Notes: generated by a model from the sequence alone, not told the origin. A stretch of 64,000 nucleotides of DNA from Zhihengliuella halotolerans (GCF_004217565.1 NZ_SHLA01000001.1:682001-746000), one strand, 5' to 3'. Counted from the stretch's first letter, positions 27,260-37,600 are shown. A program made the numbers and translations.

Positions 27260-29980
27260 GTGGCGTCACTGCTAGAACGCGTCCTGCGCACCGGCGACAA
27301 GAAGACGTTGAAGCGTCTTCGCCGGTACGTCAGTGCAATCAATGCACTCGAGGAAGAGTTTCGATCCCTCACGGATGAGGAACTTCGCGCCGAGACGGAC
27401 AAGTTCAAGGCCCGCTACCAGGACGGCGAGAGCCTCGACTCGCTCCTGCCGGAGGCCTTCGCCACGGTTCGTGAAGCGGCGGGCCGAACCCTGGGAATGC
27501 GCCATTTCGACGTCCAGCTCATGGGCGGTGCGGCCCTGCACCTCGGGAACATCGCCGAGATGAAAACCGGTGAAGGCAAGACTCTTGTCGCGACGGCGCC
27601 GGCCTACCTGAACGCCCTCACGGGCCAGGGAGTGCACATCATCACGACGAACGACTTCCTGGCCGAGTACCAGTCGGACCTCATGGGCCGCGTCTTCCGT
27701 TTCCTCGGGTTGACCAGCGGTTGCATCCTCTCCAAGCAGGATCCCGCCAAACGCCGCGAGCAGTACAACGCCGACATCACCTACGGCACCAACAACGAAT
27801 TCGGATTCGACTTCCTGCGCGACAACATGGCGTGGTCGAAGGACGAACTGGTCCAGCGCGGTCACCACTTCGCCGTCGTCGATGAGGTCGACTCGATCCT
27901 GATCGATGAGGCGCGCACGCCGCTGATCATCTCGGGCCAGGCCCAGGGCGACGTGAATCGCTGGTTCACCGAGTTCGCTCGCATCGTCCGGCGCCTCGAG
28001 GTGGACGTCGACTACGAGATCGACATCAAGAAGCGCACCGTGGGCGTCCTGGAGCCGGGCATCGAGAAGGTCGAGGACCACCTCGGCATCGACAACCTGT
28101 ACGAGACGGCGAACACGCCGTTGATCGGCTTCCTGAACAATGCGATCAAAGCGCGCGAGCTGTTCACGAAGGACAAGGACTACGTCGTCATGAACGGCGA
28201 GATCCTGATTGTCGACGAGCACACAGGCCGCACCCTGGCCGGCCGTCGCTACAACGAGGGCATGCACCAGGCCATCGAGGCCAAGGAAGGTGTGCAGATC
28301 AAGGCCGAGAACCAGACGATGGCGACGGTCACCCTGCAGAACTATTTCCGCCTGTACGAGAAGCTCTCGGGCATGACGGGCACGGCGACGACCGAAGCCG
28401 CGGAGTTCATGGGCACCTACAAGCTCGGCGTCGTCGAGATCCCGACGAACCGTTCGATGCAGCGCAAGGACCAGGCCGATCTCATCTACAAGAATGAGAT
28501 CGCGAAGTTCGACGCCGTCGTCGAAGACCTCGTCGAACGCCACGCGGCCGGTCAGCCGGTCCTCGTCGGCACGACGAGCGTCGAGAAGAGCGAATACCTC
28601 TCGCGCAAGCTGGCCAAGGCGGGCATTCGCCACGAGGTCCTCAACGCGAAGCAACACGCGCGTGAGGCGGCCATCATCGCCCAGGCCGGACGCAAGTCAG
28701 CCTTGACGGTGGCCACGAACATGGCCGGTCGCGGTACCGACATCATGCTCGGCGGCAACGCGGAGTTCCTGGCGGTCTCCGAGATGAGTCGCCGCGGACT
28801 CGATCCCGAGGAGAATGCCGAAGAGTACGAGAAGGTCTGGAGCGGCGTCTTCGAAGAGGCCAAGGCCAGGGTGGAGGCCGAGGCGTCCGAGGTCCGCGAG
28901 CTCGGCGGCCTCTACGTGTTGGGTACTGAGCGGCACGAGTCCCGGCGTATCGACAACCAGTTGCGCGGTCGTTCCGGCCGTCAGGGAGATCCGGGCGAAT
29001 CGCGCTTCTACCTGTCGATGACCGATGAGCTGATGCGGCGGTTCAACGCGGCAGCGGCGCAGCGGATCATGAGTAATCCGAACCTGCCCGACGACATGGC
29101 GCTCGAGTCCCGGATCGTTTCAAAGGCCATCGAGACGGCCCAGGCGCAGGTGGAGTCCACCAACGCCGAGCAGCGCAAGAACGTTTTGAAGTACGACGAC
29201 GTGCTGAACCGTCAGCGTGAGGCCATCTATGGCGACCGCCGTCGCATCCTCGAGGGAGACGACCTCCACGAGAAGGTCCAGCACTTCCTGGAAGACGTCA
29301 TCACAGCGATGGTGCAGGAAGCGACCAGCGAGCGGAACCCGGATGAGTGGAATCTGGAGCAGCTCTGGGTCAACCTCAAGCAGCTGTACCCGGTGTCGGT
29401 CACTCTCGACGATGTGGCGGAGGAGGCAGGCGGACGCGGCAACCTGACGTCGGACCTGCTGCACGAGGAATTGCTCTCCGACGCCCGTCTTCAGTACGAG
29501 GCACGTGAGGAGTCGGTCGGTTCCGAGAATATGCGCGAGCTCGAACGCCGCGTTGTCTTGAGCGTCATCGGGAGGAAGTGGCAGGAGCACCTCTACGAGA
29601 TGGACTATCTCAAGGAGGGTATCGGCCTCCGCGCCATGGCACAGCGCGATCCGCTGGTCGAGTATCAGCGTGAGGGATTCGTCCTGTTCCAGACGATGAT
29701 GGAGGCCATCCGGGAGGAGAGCATCGGCATGCTCTTCAACATCAAGGTGGAGACGAAACAGCAGGCCAGCGTGAATCTGCCGGGCGTCAAGGATGCTCGA
29801 TCGGCGACGGAGACTCCGAGCTTCGTCACGCCGGGGCTCGATGCTCCGGCTAAGCCCGCGAGCCTGCAGTACACGGCTCCGAACGAGACGGGGCAGGCGG
29901 CGACGAAGGTCGAGCGTCAGTCTGCGGAGAAGTCGGGCAATCGCGCGGATCGCCGGACGAAGGCCAAGAAGCGCAAATAG
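27260..29980 (+). CDS. secA: Protein translocase ATPase SecA
   Basis: A 906-residue motor of the Sec export pathway at the membrane, working with SecYEG. It has Walker A (MKTGEGKTL near residue 106), Walker B with [17 protein letters not shown], helicase-type motifs [14 protein letters not shown] and [10 protein letters not shown], and the helical scaffold. The C-terminus is a Lys/Arg-rich tail ([12 protein letters not shown]) instead of the zinc-binding CxCxSxxxxxCH end seen in many SecA proteins. Length and position after hpf fit the housekeeping SecA1. GTG start with GGAG upstream. Confidence 0.98.
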   Translation: MASLLERVLRTGDKKTLKRLRRYVSAINALEEEFRSLTDEELRAETDKFKARYQDGESLDSLLPEAFATVREAAGRTLGMRHFDVQLMGGAALHLGNIAEMKTGEGKTLVATAPAYLNALTGQGVHIITTNDFLAEYQSDLMGRVFRFLGLTSGCILSKQDPAKRREQYNADITYGTNNEFGFDFLRDNMAWSKDELVQRGHHFAVVDEVDSILIDEARTPLIISGQAQGDVNRWFTEFARIVRRLEVDVDYEIDIKKRTVGVLEPGIEKVEDHLGIDNLYETANTPLIGFLNNAIKARELFTKDKDYVVMNGEILIVDEHTGRTLAGRRYNEGMHQAIEAKEGVQIKAENQTMATVTLQNYFRLYEKLSGMTGTATTEAAEFMGTYKLGVVEIPTNRSMQRKDQADLIYKNEIAKFDAVVEDLVERHAAGQPVLVGTTSVEKSEYLSRKLAKAGIRHEVLNAKQHAREAAIIAQAGRKSALTVATNMAGRGTDIMLGGNAEFLAVSEMSRRGLDPEENAEEYEKVWSGVFEEAKARVEAEASEVRELGGLYVLGTERHESRRIDNQLRGRSGRQGDPGESRFYLSMTDELMRRFNAAAAQRIMSNPNLPDDMALESRIVSKAIETAQAQVESTNAEQRKNVLKYDDVLNRQREAIYGDRRRILEGDDLHEKVQHFLEDVITAMVQEATSERNPDEWNLEQLWVNLKQLYPVSVTLDDVAEEAGGRGNLTSDLLHEELLSDARLQYEAREESVGSENMRELERRVVLSVIGRKWQEHLYEMDYLKEGIGLRAMAQRDPLVEYQREGFVLFQTMMEAIREESIGMLFNIKVETKQQASVNLPGVKDARSATETPSFVTPGLDAPAKPASLQYTAPNETGQAATKVERQSAEKSGNRADRRTKAKKRK

Positions 29981-29994
29981 GCCCTGGCGGTCGC

Positions 29995-30036
29995 TGGAAC
30001 TCGGCGGGAACCTTGACGGTTCCTAGCCGAGTTCCA
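29995..30036. terminator. Long hairpin between convergent secA and Rv3235-family gene
   Basis: TGGAACTCGGC (29995-30005) pairs with GCCGAGTTCCA (30026-30036), and an inner GGAACC/GGTTCC pair extends the stem. It overlaps the last codons of the minus-strand gene, so it would act on secA transcripts. Confidence 0.7.
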
Positions 30037-30712
30037 GTGCGTTAACCCGCCATTGACCCCGGCGACGCTCCAGACGAAGCGCCGCCGCGCGGATGCGGTC
30101 GTTGCACTGGACGGTCACGGTCGCCTCGTAGACGTCGTCCGAGATCCTGCAGAGGCGCGAGCGGCGGACCGTCGTCGTCCGCTTCACGCGTGACGTCGAC
30201 TGAGCGCCCGCCAGCGACAGCGAGACCCGTTCGCGGAGGCGGTCCATGGCGGACAGATCGAGCCAGCGGTTCATCTGCGTCAGTGAACGGGTGCCATTGA
30301 GGACTTCGAAGGCGCACTGGCCAACGACCCGTGCGATGTGCGAGACCTCGCGGTACTCGGCCGTGAGTCTGCGCTTGAGTCGTTCAGCGGCCAGGGCATC
30401 CGAGGCGGGCGGCCAAGAAGCGGGGCGCTCGGCCTCCGCGTCGGTGGACTTCTCGCCGGCGTTCCCCCGCTCTTCGGCACGGAGAGCGGGGAACGGCGTC
30501 ACGGGAGCCGAGGACTCGTCGCCGGCCGCGAAGAGGTCGCTGAATCGGCGTACCGGCTGGGCCGCCTCCGCCGACCGGCGGCGGATATCGGAAAGCCGGA
30601 TAACACGCAGTGAGTTCTGATCGTTGGCGTCGGCGAGCAGCTCGGGCAGGGCGCGAGCGTCCTGGTCGCGGTCGGAGTGCAGCGGCTCTTCGTTGTTTGC
30701 CAGGGCAGTCAT
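30023..30712 (-). CDS. Rv3235 family protein (DUF6459)
   Basis: A 229-residue cytoplasmic protein. The first 100 residues are acidic and disordered. Residues about 110-229 form the conserved domain: AEYREVSHIARVVGQCAFEVLNGTRSLTQMNRWLDLSAMDRL, then RLCRISDDVYEATVTVQCNDRIRAAALRLERRRGQWRV. It is a widespread actinobacterial family next to secA and of unknown function. AGAGGAG lies before the ATG. It follows the LysM gene by 41 bases in the same direction. Confidence 0.85.
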   Translation of the reverse strand: MTALANNEEPLHSDRDQDARALPELLADANDQNSLRVIRLSDIRRRSAEAAQPVRRFSDLFAAGDESSAPVTPFPALRAEERGNAGEKSTDAEAERPASWPPASDALAAERLKRRLTAEYREVSHIARVVGQCAFEVLNGTRSLTQMNRWLDLSAMDRLRERVSLSLAGAQSTSRVKRTTTVRRSRLCRISDDVYEATVTVQCNDRIRAAALRLERRRGQWRVNALELG

Positions 30713-30753
30713 GATGTCTCCTCTGAAGTGCGTCGAATGCGATTGCGGTGATA

Positions 30754-31704
30754 CTAGGAAAGGGGGGTGTCCGTCGGGGGCGTGAGGACCGAGCCGACCG
30801 CCAACTGATCGGGGTCTGGCCCGATGACGTCACGGTTCATGTCGTACCAGCGGGGCCATTCGGCGGCGATCTCGGCGCTCGTGGCCTCCGGCCCGAGAGC
30901 GGCGGCAGCGATGCTCCACAACGTGTCTCCGGCCGTGACGACGACCTCGTCGCTCGCCGGGCGGGTCGAGCCGAGGACGCGGTCGATCTCCGGCGCGGTG
31001 CGACCGGGGGTCCAGACCGGCGACGGTGCTGGCTCTCCGGGCAGTTCCACCTCAGCGGAGACTGGCGTCACCGCCTCCGCAAGCTGGGTCGTGTCGAGGA
31101 CGCGGTCCAACTGGGGACCATGGAGGGAAGGACCCCACGCCGGCGACGGCACGTCGTCGGACTGGACTGCCGACCAGAGGGGAGACGGTGCTGCCTCGGT
31201 GGTCACGGACCGGTCATCGTGGGCAGAGGAAGCGGGGAGGTCGGCGGCGAAAGCCCCGGGAGCCGCGATGAGCTGCACACCCAGCACGGCGGTGGCCACT
31301 CGGCGCATGCAGGCCGGCGACCAGCGTGCGACGAGCTGCGCGGCCCGCGGCTTGTGGAGGCGCAGCAGGAGGGCGCCGGTGATCGCCGCCGTCATCGACA
31401 GCGCCCACCACAGCAGAGTGAGGATGCCGATGGCGCAGAAAGCCAACGCCAGCACATTCTCCAGCTCGCTCAGGCTGCGGGGTACGGCGTGCGCGGCGAT
31501 CCGGTCGAGGTCGAAAGCGCCACCCACCTGGTTTCGCCAGATGAGCGCCCCGGCCCCGGCGACGAGGGCGCCCAGCAGGAGCAGGCAGACGGTCAAGACG
31601 ACGTCGGCCGGGGACACCCTGACCCGCGCTGCGGTCTCCCGCGTCCGGCACTGCTGGTGCCCCGTCGTCAGGGATCGTGGTTCGGTCCCCTCATGTCCCC
31701 ACAT
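30754..31704 (-). CDS. LysM-domain membrane protein
   Basis: A 316-residue protein with two membrane helices (about 32-54 and 85-113), a second hydrophobic stretch around AVLGVQLIAAPGAFA near 140-155, an extracytoplasmic linker and one C-terminal LysM domain (VVVTAGDTLWSIAAAALG ... WPRWYDMNRDVIG). LysM binds peptidoglycan glycan strands. The linker contains repeated PSPxW units, two of them followed by a DRVL segment. It is upstream of the Rv3235-family gene and probably co-transcribed with it. Confidence 0.85.
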   Translation of the reverse strand: MWGHEGTEPRSLTTGHQQCRTRETAARVRVSPADVVLTVCLLLLGALVAGAGALIWRNQVGGAFDLDRIAAHAVPRSLSELENVLALAFCAIGILTLLWWALSMTAAITGALLLRLHKPRAAQLVARWSPACMRRVATAVLGVQLIAAPGAFAADLPASSAHDDRSVTTEAAPSPLWSAVQSDDVPSPAWGPSLHGPQLDRVLDTTQLAEAVTPVSAEVELPGEPAPSPVWTPGRTAPEIDRVLGSTRPASDEVVVTAGDTLWSIAAAALGPEATSAEIAAEWPRWYDMNRDVIGPDPDQLAVGSVLTPPTDTPLS

Positions 31705-31888
31705 GCGTACTCCCGTAGCTCATCCACCGGAACAGGTGGCCTGCACCCAAACCTTGCGTTTTGGTGCTGTTTGATGTTTTTACAAGCTTTATGTTTGCAG
31801 CTTAGATCTATCCTGTCCAGAGCTGTCGTAGCAATTCCGACGCACGCGAGGGGTGCGGGCGGCCTCGTCCGAGGGCTGATCAGGCATC

Positions 31889-31894
31889 TAAGGT
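31889..31894 (+). promoter_or_regulatory. Leaderless -10 box
   Basis: TAAGGT six bases before the ATG at 31901. The six spacer bases read GGAGGC, so a very close Shine-Dalgarno sequence cannot be excluded. Confidence 0.45.
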
Positions 31895-31900
31895 GGAGGC

Positions 31901-32443
31901 ATGCGGTGGGAAACTCTTTTTGCAGATCTTGAGGCTCAGCTCAACGGCGAGGCTGCGCGCGGTCGGACCGCCGAGATCCAGGAGATGGTCAGCTACGAGC
32001 GTTCGCAGGTTCCGATGGCGGGCCGCCTCGTCGCCTGGGTGGGGCAGGAGGTCGATCTCGTCACCTTGGGTGGGCAGCGCTTTTCGGGCGTGTTGCGTAC
32101 TTCGGGTTCCGGCTGGGTAGCACTCAGGTCCGGCGCCCTCGAGTACATCGTGTTCACGGGGGCCATCCGTTCCATAGAAGGGCGCGGCCAGCGAGTCGGC
32201 TCGACCGACCGGGCCCGCATCAGCCTGCGTCTGGCGCTGCGGGCGATCGCCCGCGACCGGTCGGCGGTGACGATTTTCGCCACGGACGGCGAGGTGGCTG
32301 TGACGGGCACCATCGACTACGTGGGCACGGACTTCCTGCAGGTCGCCGTACATGCGCCGGGGGAGCTGCCGGAGCGGGGCGCCATCACGGCCCGTCAGGT
32401 GCTGCCACTGGCCGCTGTGGCGGTCATCCAGCGAAGGTCCTGA
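31901..32443 (+). CDS. Conserved actinobacterial protein, small beta-barrel type, unknown function
   Basis: A 180-residue cytoplasmic protein. The start MRWETLFADLEAQL is followed by a helical segment with ERSQ, then a beta-rich region with two similar units: VGQEVDLVTLGGQRFSGVLRTSGSGWVAL and TDGEVAVTGTIDYVGTDFLQVAV. These resemble Sm-like or SH3-like small barrels, but the assignment is tentative. It lies upstream of the SAF/CpaE-like genes. Confidence 0.7.
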   Translation: MRWETLFADLEAQLNGEAARGRTAEIQEMVSYERSQVPMAGRLVAWVGQEVDLVTLGGQRFSGVLRTSGSGWVALRSGALEYIVFTGAIRSIEGRGQRVGSTDRARISLRLALRAIARDRSAVTIFATDGEVAVTGTIDYVGTDFLQVAVHAPGELPERGAITARQVLPLAAVAVIQRRS

Positions 32444-32456
32444 TGACGAGACCGGG

Positions 32457-32465
32457 TTATCCACA
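32457..32465 (+). promoter_or_regulatory. DnaA-box-like nonamer
   Basis: TTATCCACA, an exact match to the strong DnaA box, in the 130-base gap before the SAF gene. It is the only copy I noticed here, so it is not an origin. It could let DnaA act on the promoter at 32505. Confidence 0.35.
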
Positions 32466-32504
32466 AAAATGACATACATGTCGCAGCCTGATACATCTCA
32501 TGTC

Positions 32505-32510
32505 TAGTCT
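32505..32510 (+). promoter_or_regulatory. Candidate -10 box of the SAF/CpaE-like operon
   Basis: TAGTCT with no clear -35 box. An imperfect palindrome GACATACATGTC (32471-32482) and a related ATACATCTCATGTC lie just upstream and could be operator half-sites. Confidence 0.35.
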
Positions 32511-32573
32511 TAACCCGACAGCCGAGCGACCAGTGCACAGGACCTGGGGGCTGAAGCGAGAGAAGGAAGACGC

Positions 32574-33230
32574 GTGAGCGCAGAAGGCACAACAGCCCAG
32601 GCCGAGACGAAACGACTTAAACGACCAGGCTGGCGCGATCCTCGGCTGATCATCGGGCTGTTGCTGGTCGTCGCCTCCATCGCGGGCGTCGTCGGACTCG
32701 TGACCGCGCTGGATCGGACCGTCAGCGTTTACGCGGCGAAGGACGATCTCACCGTGGGGGAGCGGATCAGCGTCGACGACCTGTCAGTCGTCGAGGTGCG
32801 CGTCGACGGTATCGAGGACCTGTACGTTTCCGCCAGCGACCCGCTCAAGAGCGGCACCCGGGCCTCGGCTTTCGTCAAGGCTGGCGAGCTCGTTCCGGCG
32901 CGTGCCATCGTCGGTACTGACCAACAGGGCCGCAAGCCGGTCTCGGTTCCCGTCGCCGGTGCGATCTCCAACGCCATCAGCGTCGGTGGACACGTGGACG
33001 TCTGGTCGGCTGCGCCCGCTGGAACCGGCAACAACTTCTCCGATCCGGAGCGGATTCTCGAACGGGTCGAGGTCGCCGCCGTGTCGGACATCCAGTCAGG
33101 ATTCGGTGGGACCAGCGGTACCAATCTCGAACTGCTCGTGACTGACGACGAGCTTCCCGCCCTTTTGGGGGCTCTGGCGAACGATTCGAAGATCACCGTC
33201 GTCTACACCGCAGTCGGGGGCGACGAGTGA
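32574..33230 (+). CDS. SAF-domain membrane protein (CpaB/FlgA-like)
   Basis: A 218-residue protein with a short basic cytoplasmic tail, one membrane helix (about 22-43) and an SAF domain (VGERISVDDLSVVEV ... LVPARAIVGTD) followed by a CpaB-like region (VSVPVAGAISNAISVGGHVDVWS). CpaB proteins belong to Flp/Tad pilus machines, but no pilin, secretin or TadA gene is nearby. GTG start with GAAGGAAG upstream. The stop overlaps the next gene's start. Confidence 0.82.
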   Translation: MSAEGTTAQAETKRLKRPGWRDPRLIIGLLLVVASIAGVVGLVTALDRTVSVYAAKDDLTVGERISVDDLSVVEVRVDGIEDLYVSASDPLKSGTRASAFVKAGELVPARAIVGTDQQGRKPVSVPVAGAISNAISVGGHVDVWSAAPAGTGNNFSDPERILERVEVAAVSDIQSGFGGTSGTNLELLVTDDELPALLGALANDSKITVVYTAVGGDE

Positions 33231-34489
33231 ACGTCTCACTGGTCGTGTGGGGCGACACCCTCGGCGTCAGTGACGGGATCGAGGGCATCCGCGGCCCCGT
33301 CACGGTGGCGCGCCAGTGCGACGATATCTTCGAGACGATTGCCCTGGTGGAATCCGGTCTCGCCGACGCCGTCCTGCTCGCAGGGCCGTCGCCCGACGTC
33401 GACGCTCACGTTGCCGACGCACTACTCGAGCGCGGCGCCGTCGTCGTGGCACTTGCCGACGACCCGGGCGAGCGTGCACGGCTGCGCGATCTCGGCGTGA
33501 CGTGCGAATCGGCCACCGCGTCGCCGCAGGCACTCGCCGATCTCTTCGAACTGACGATGTCGACTGCGCCTGAACCCTCCACCGGGCGCCGTCGCGGACC
33601 GGACGAAATGGTGGAGCCCGCCGCCGAACCGCCCTCGGGCCAGGTCATCGCGGTGTGGGGGCCGACGGGCGCGCCCGGTCGGACCACCTTCGCGGTCAAC
33701 TACGCGGTGGAGTCCGCGCTCGCGGGTTCGACGGTTGCACTCGTCGACGCCGACACGTACGGTGCCAGCGTCTCCGTCCATCTCGGACTCATGGAGGAGT
33801 CCGCCGGTATCGCTCAGCTCTGTCGCCTCTCCGATCAAGGTGTGCTGGATCGCGCTAGCTTCGAGCGGGCCTGCCCGGTCCTCCCCGTCGCTGGGGCGCG
33901 TATCCGCGTGGCGACGGGGCTGCCTCGCCCGCAGCGTTGGCCGGAGTTGCGGAAGTCTTCGCTCGAGCGAGTACTCAGCTACTTGCGTACGATCGTGGAC
34001 GTGATCGTCGTGGACGTGGCGGCATTCCTCGAACAGGACGAGGAGCTGTCCTTCGATACCGCCGCACCGCAGCGGAACGCCGCGACGTTGGCCGTGCTCG
34101 AGAACGCAGACGAGGTGATTGCGGTCGGGCAGGCGGATGCCGTGGGCGTGCCGCGGATGATCAAGGCGCTCGAGCAATTGTCGGAGCTGCTGCCTGACCA
34201 GCTGCCGCGGGTGATCTTCAACAAGATGTCCCGGTCCGCGCTGGGACCCAACCCGGAGCGTCAGCTTCGCGAAACGTGGGAGCGCTTCGGCCCGCGGACG
34301 CCGATCAGGGGATACCTTCCCTGGGACGCCGAGTCGACTGCGGCGGCGCTGCTGAAGGGAAACGCGTTCGCGGAGTCGAGTCCTGACTCCGATCTGCGGG
34401 TAGCGATCGCCCGCCTGGCCGGCAACGACGTGACCCCTCGACGGAACCTCTTCTCGCGTCGGCGCGGTGGTGGTGTGCCGCAGGGGTAA
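33227..34489 (+). CDS. CpaE/TadZ-like MinD-family protein with degenerate P-loop
   Basis: A 420-residue protein. Residues 1-110 look like a receiver-like or pseudo-receiver domain, a linker follows, and residues about 135-400 are a MinD/ParA-type P-loop domain. The Walker A stretch reads GPTGAPGRTT, so both lysines of the usual KGGVGKTT are missing. ALVDADTYGASVSVHLG and VIVVDVAAF are the A' and B motifs. CpaE/TadZ proteins localise pilus machinery. It pairs with the SAF protein by overlapping ORFs (GTGA). The C-terminus is basic (LFSRRRGGG). Confidence 0.82.
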   Translation: MNVSLVVWGDTLGVSDGIEGIRGPVTVARQCDDIFETIALVESGLADAVLLAGPSPDVDAHVADALLERGAVVVALADDPGERARLRDLGVTCESATASPQALADLFELTMSTAPEPSTGRRRGPDEMVEPAAEPPSGQVIAVWGPTGAPGRTTFAVNYAVESALAGSTVALVDADTYGASVSVHLGLMEESAGIAQLCRLSDQGVLDRASFERACPVLPVAGARIRVATGLPRPQRWPELRKSSLERVLSYLRTIVDVIVVDVAAFLEQDEELSFDTAAPQRNAATLAVLENADEVIAVGQADAVGVPRMIKALEQLSELLPDQLPRVIFNKMSRSALGPNPERQLRETWERFGPRTPIRGYLPWDAESTAAALLKGNAFAESSPDSDLRVAIARLAGNDVTPRRNLFSRRRGGGVPQG

Positions 34490-34500
34490 AGCGGACGAGA

Positions 34501-34506
34501 TAGGCT
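34501..34506 (+). promoter_or_regulatory. -10 box upstream of NAD-glutamate dehydrogenase
   Basis: TAGGCT exactly six bases before the ATG at 34513. Transcription would start at or next to this ATG, 47 bases before the dehydrogenase start. Confidence 0.55.
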
Positions 34507-34512
34507 GGACCC

Positions 34513-34677
34513 ATGTCGCGAAGACGCGGCAGAAATGTCTTGACATGGAGGCCTAAATTATGTCGACGGGGTCCAGCATGGCCGATCGGTTCATCGCTGA
34601 CACACTCGCTCCCTCATTCGCCGAGTCCTACTATGGGCACCTCGCCCAAGAGGACGCCGAGAACTACAATGACGTAG
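34513..34677 (+). CDS. Possible leaderless 54-codon upstream ORF overlapping gdh
   Basis: Starts at the ATG six bases after TAGGCT and reads MSRRRGRNVLTWRPK, then a Ser/Pro/Thr-rich stretch, out of frame with the dehydrogenase gene, which it overlaps by 118 bases. The composition is not that of a folded protein. If translated, it would compete with the dehydrogenase start at 34560. I include it because of the promoter spacing only. Confidence 0.2.
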   Translation: MSRRRGRNVLTWRPKLCRRGPAWPIGSSLTHSLPHSPSPTMGTSPKRTPRTTMT

Positions 34678-37600
34678 ATCTCGATCAGCGCGTTGAGACT
34701 CATCTCCGGCTCGGGTTCGAACGCCAGCCCGACCAGGCGCTCGTAGCCACGAGGAACGACGACGGTCGAACCGTCGTCTACGTCGTCACGGACGATATGC
34801 CGTTCCTGGTCGACTCGGTAGTTGCCGAGATCGTCCGGCAGAAGTATGCGATTTCGCTGGTCACGCACCCGACGTTCGTCGTCCAGCGCGATCACTCGAC
34901 CGGTCAACTGACCAACGTCGATCCGATTTCGACGGTCGCGCCGATTTCCAGCGGCGACACGGCCACGCTGCCGAGCATGGCCCAGTTCCTCCAGAACGCC
35001 GACGCGGACACCAAGATCGAATCCTGGATCGCGGTGCAGCTTTCCGACGAGAAGACCGAAGAACAGTGCGATGAGATCGTCGCCGGTGTCCAAGCCGCCC
35101 TCGCCGACGTCCGCGTTTCCGTGGACGACTGGCAGCTCATGCGCAACAAGGTGCAGGAGATCGTCGCCGATCTCGAAGCGAAGCGCGCCATGCTCGACGT
35201 GGACGGGCTCGAAGAGGCGGCGGACCTGCTCCGCTGGCTCGACAACGGACACTTCACCTTCCTGGGCTACCGCGAGTACGACCTGATCCGGTCCGATGGC
35301 GAAGATGCTCTCGAGATTCAACTCGACAGCAGTCTCGGGCTGATGCGCCGGAGCAACCCGGATTCGACTCTGCAGCAGCTGAATTCGTTGGGCCGTGCCC
35401 ACGCGCGGGAACGGTCGCCGCTCGTCATCACGAAGGCCAACCGGCGCTCGCGCGTGGACCGCAGCGTCTACCTCGATTACATCGGTGTGAAGTCCTTCGA
35501 CGACCAGGGGAACGTGACCGGCGAACGCCGTTTCATCGGCCTGTTCGCGTCGAGCGCCTACATCCGATCGGTGCGGGACATCCCCGTCGTCCGGAAGAAA
35601 GTGGACGCCGTGCGCCGCCGGGCCGGCTTCACCGCCCAGTCCCACTCCGGCAAGGACCTCGTCGCCATCCTTGAGGCGTACCCGCGGGACGAGCTCTTCC
35701 AGATCGAGGTCGACGACCTCTACGAGACCGTCATGGGCATCCTGAAGCTCCAGGAGCGCCGCGTGACGCGAGTCTTCCTGCGCCCGGACACGTACGGGCG
35801 GTTCATGTCCGCGCTCGTGTTCGTCCCTCGCGACCGCTACACGACCAACGTCCGGCGTCGTATCGAGGACGAGCTGCAGGAGACGTTCAACTCGGAGTCA
35901 CTCGACTTCGAAGTGCACATGAGCGAATCGGCGCTGGTGCGCGTCTTCTTCCGCATCCGGCTGCCCAAGGGCGGCGAGGTCCCGGACGTCGACCGCAAGC
36001 AGTTGGAGAAGCGGCTCGTCCGTGCTGTCAGGTCCTGGCCCGAAGGTGTCTCCCAGGTACTGGCCGAGCGCCACCCGGACGAGGCCAAGGGGCTCATCCA
36101 GCAGTGGGCTGCGGCCTTCCCGGCGGCCTACCGCGTCGCCTTCGAGGTCGAGGACGCGTTGGATGACATCGCGGAGTTCACCCTTCTCGAATCGCCGGAC
36201 CACCGAGGCCCCGTCGTGCGGATCCGCCCGGCCACCGCCGAGGAGGCTGCGCGCGGTTTGACCGCCCGGTTGAAGATCTACGTCGACGCGACGATGTCGC
36301 TGAGCCGGATCCTTCCCGTGCTGACCAATCAGGGACTGGAGGTCATCGACGAGACCCCGTACGTCATCCGTCGCGCCGATTCCACGGAGCTCTACCTCTA
36401 CGTGTTCGGCCTCCGCTTCCCGACGGGCGGAGACGCGTCCGAGGCCTACGACCTGCTCGGGGAGGCGTACCGCGCCGTCGCTCTGGGCCTCGCCGAGACG
36501 GATGTCTTCGATCGCCTCATCCTGGCTCAGCACATGACGTGGCGCCAGGTCAGCATCCTGCGCGCCTACGCCAAGTACCTGCGGCAGCTCGGCAACTCGA
36601 ACTCTTACGAGTTCATGGGGGACACCTTGCTGGCCAACCCGGACGTGTCCCAGGCGCTGATCGACCTGTTCGACGCGACCTTCCGACCGGACCTGGCCGA
36701 CGCCGAACGAGACGCCGCCGTGGACTCGGCGCAGACTGCCCTCGCCACGGGTCTCGAGCAGGTTGCGACGCTGGACGCCGACCGCCTGCTGCGCCGCTTC
36801 CAGAACGTCATCGCCGCGACGCTCAGGACGAATTACTACGCTCAGGGCGCCGACGCGCTGGCCTTCAAACTCAGCCCGGAGGATATCGACGGCGCCCCCT
36901 TCCCACGCCCGAAGTACGAGATCTGGGTCTACTCGCCGAGCGTCGAGGGCGTGCACCTGCGGTTCGGCGCGGTCGCCCGAGGCGGACTGCGCTGGTCGGA
37001 TCGTCGTGAAGATTTCCGTACGGAGGTGCTCGGTCTCGTCAAGGCTCAGGTCAGTAAGAATGCCGTCATCGTGCCGGACGGCGCCAAGGGCGGCTTCTAC
37101 GCGAAGCAGTTGCCCGACCCTGCCGTCGACCGCGGTGCGTGGTTCGAGGCCGGTAAGGCCGCGTACCGCGTGTTCATTCGGTCGCTGCTGTCGGTGACGG
37201 ACAACCTCGACATCGCACCGGACGGGACGCAGACGGTGATCCCTCCGGCCGACGTCGTCCGTCTGGACGGAGACGATACCTACCTCGTTGTCGCTGCCGA
37301 CAAGGGGACGGCGACGTTCTCGGACATCGCCAACGAGATCTCCCTCGAGGTCGGCCACTGGCTCGGCGACGCCTTCGCCTCCGGCGGCTCCGTAGGCTAC
37401 GACCACAAGGCCATGGGCATCACGGCGCGTGGCGCGTGGGAGTCAGTCAAGAGCCACTTCATGGAACTGGATCTCGACACCCAGTCGGAGGACTTCACGG
37501 TCGCCGGTGTCGGTGATATGAGCGGCGACGTCTTCGGCAACGGCATGTTGCTCTCGCGTCATATTCGCCTCGTCGCGGCCTTCGATCATCGGCACATCTT

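Noticed and set aside
32443-32573. Replication origin
   Set aside because: A single DnaA-box nonamer without an AT-rich unwinding region or further boxes, and no dnaA or dnaN nearby.
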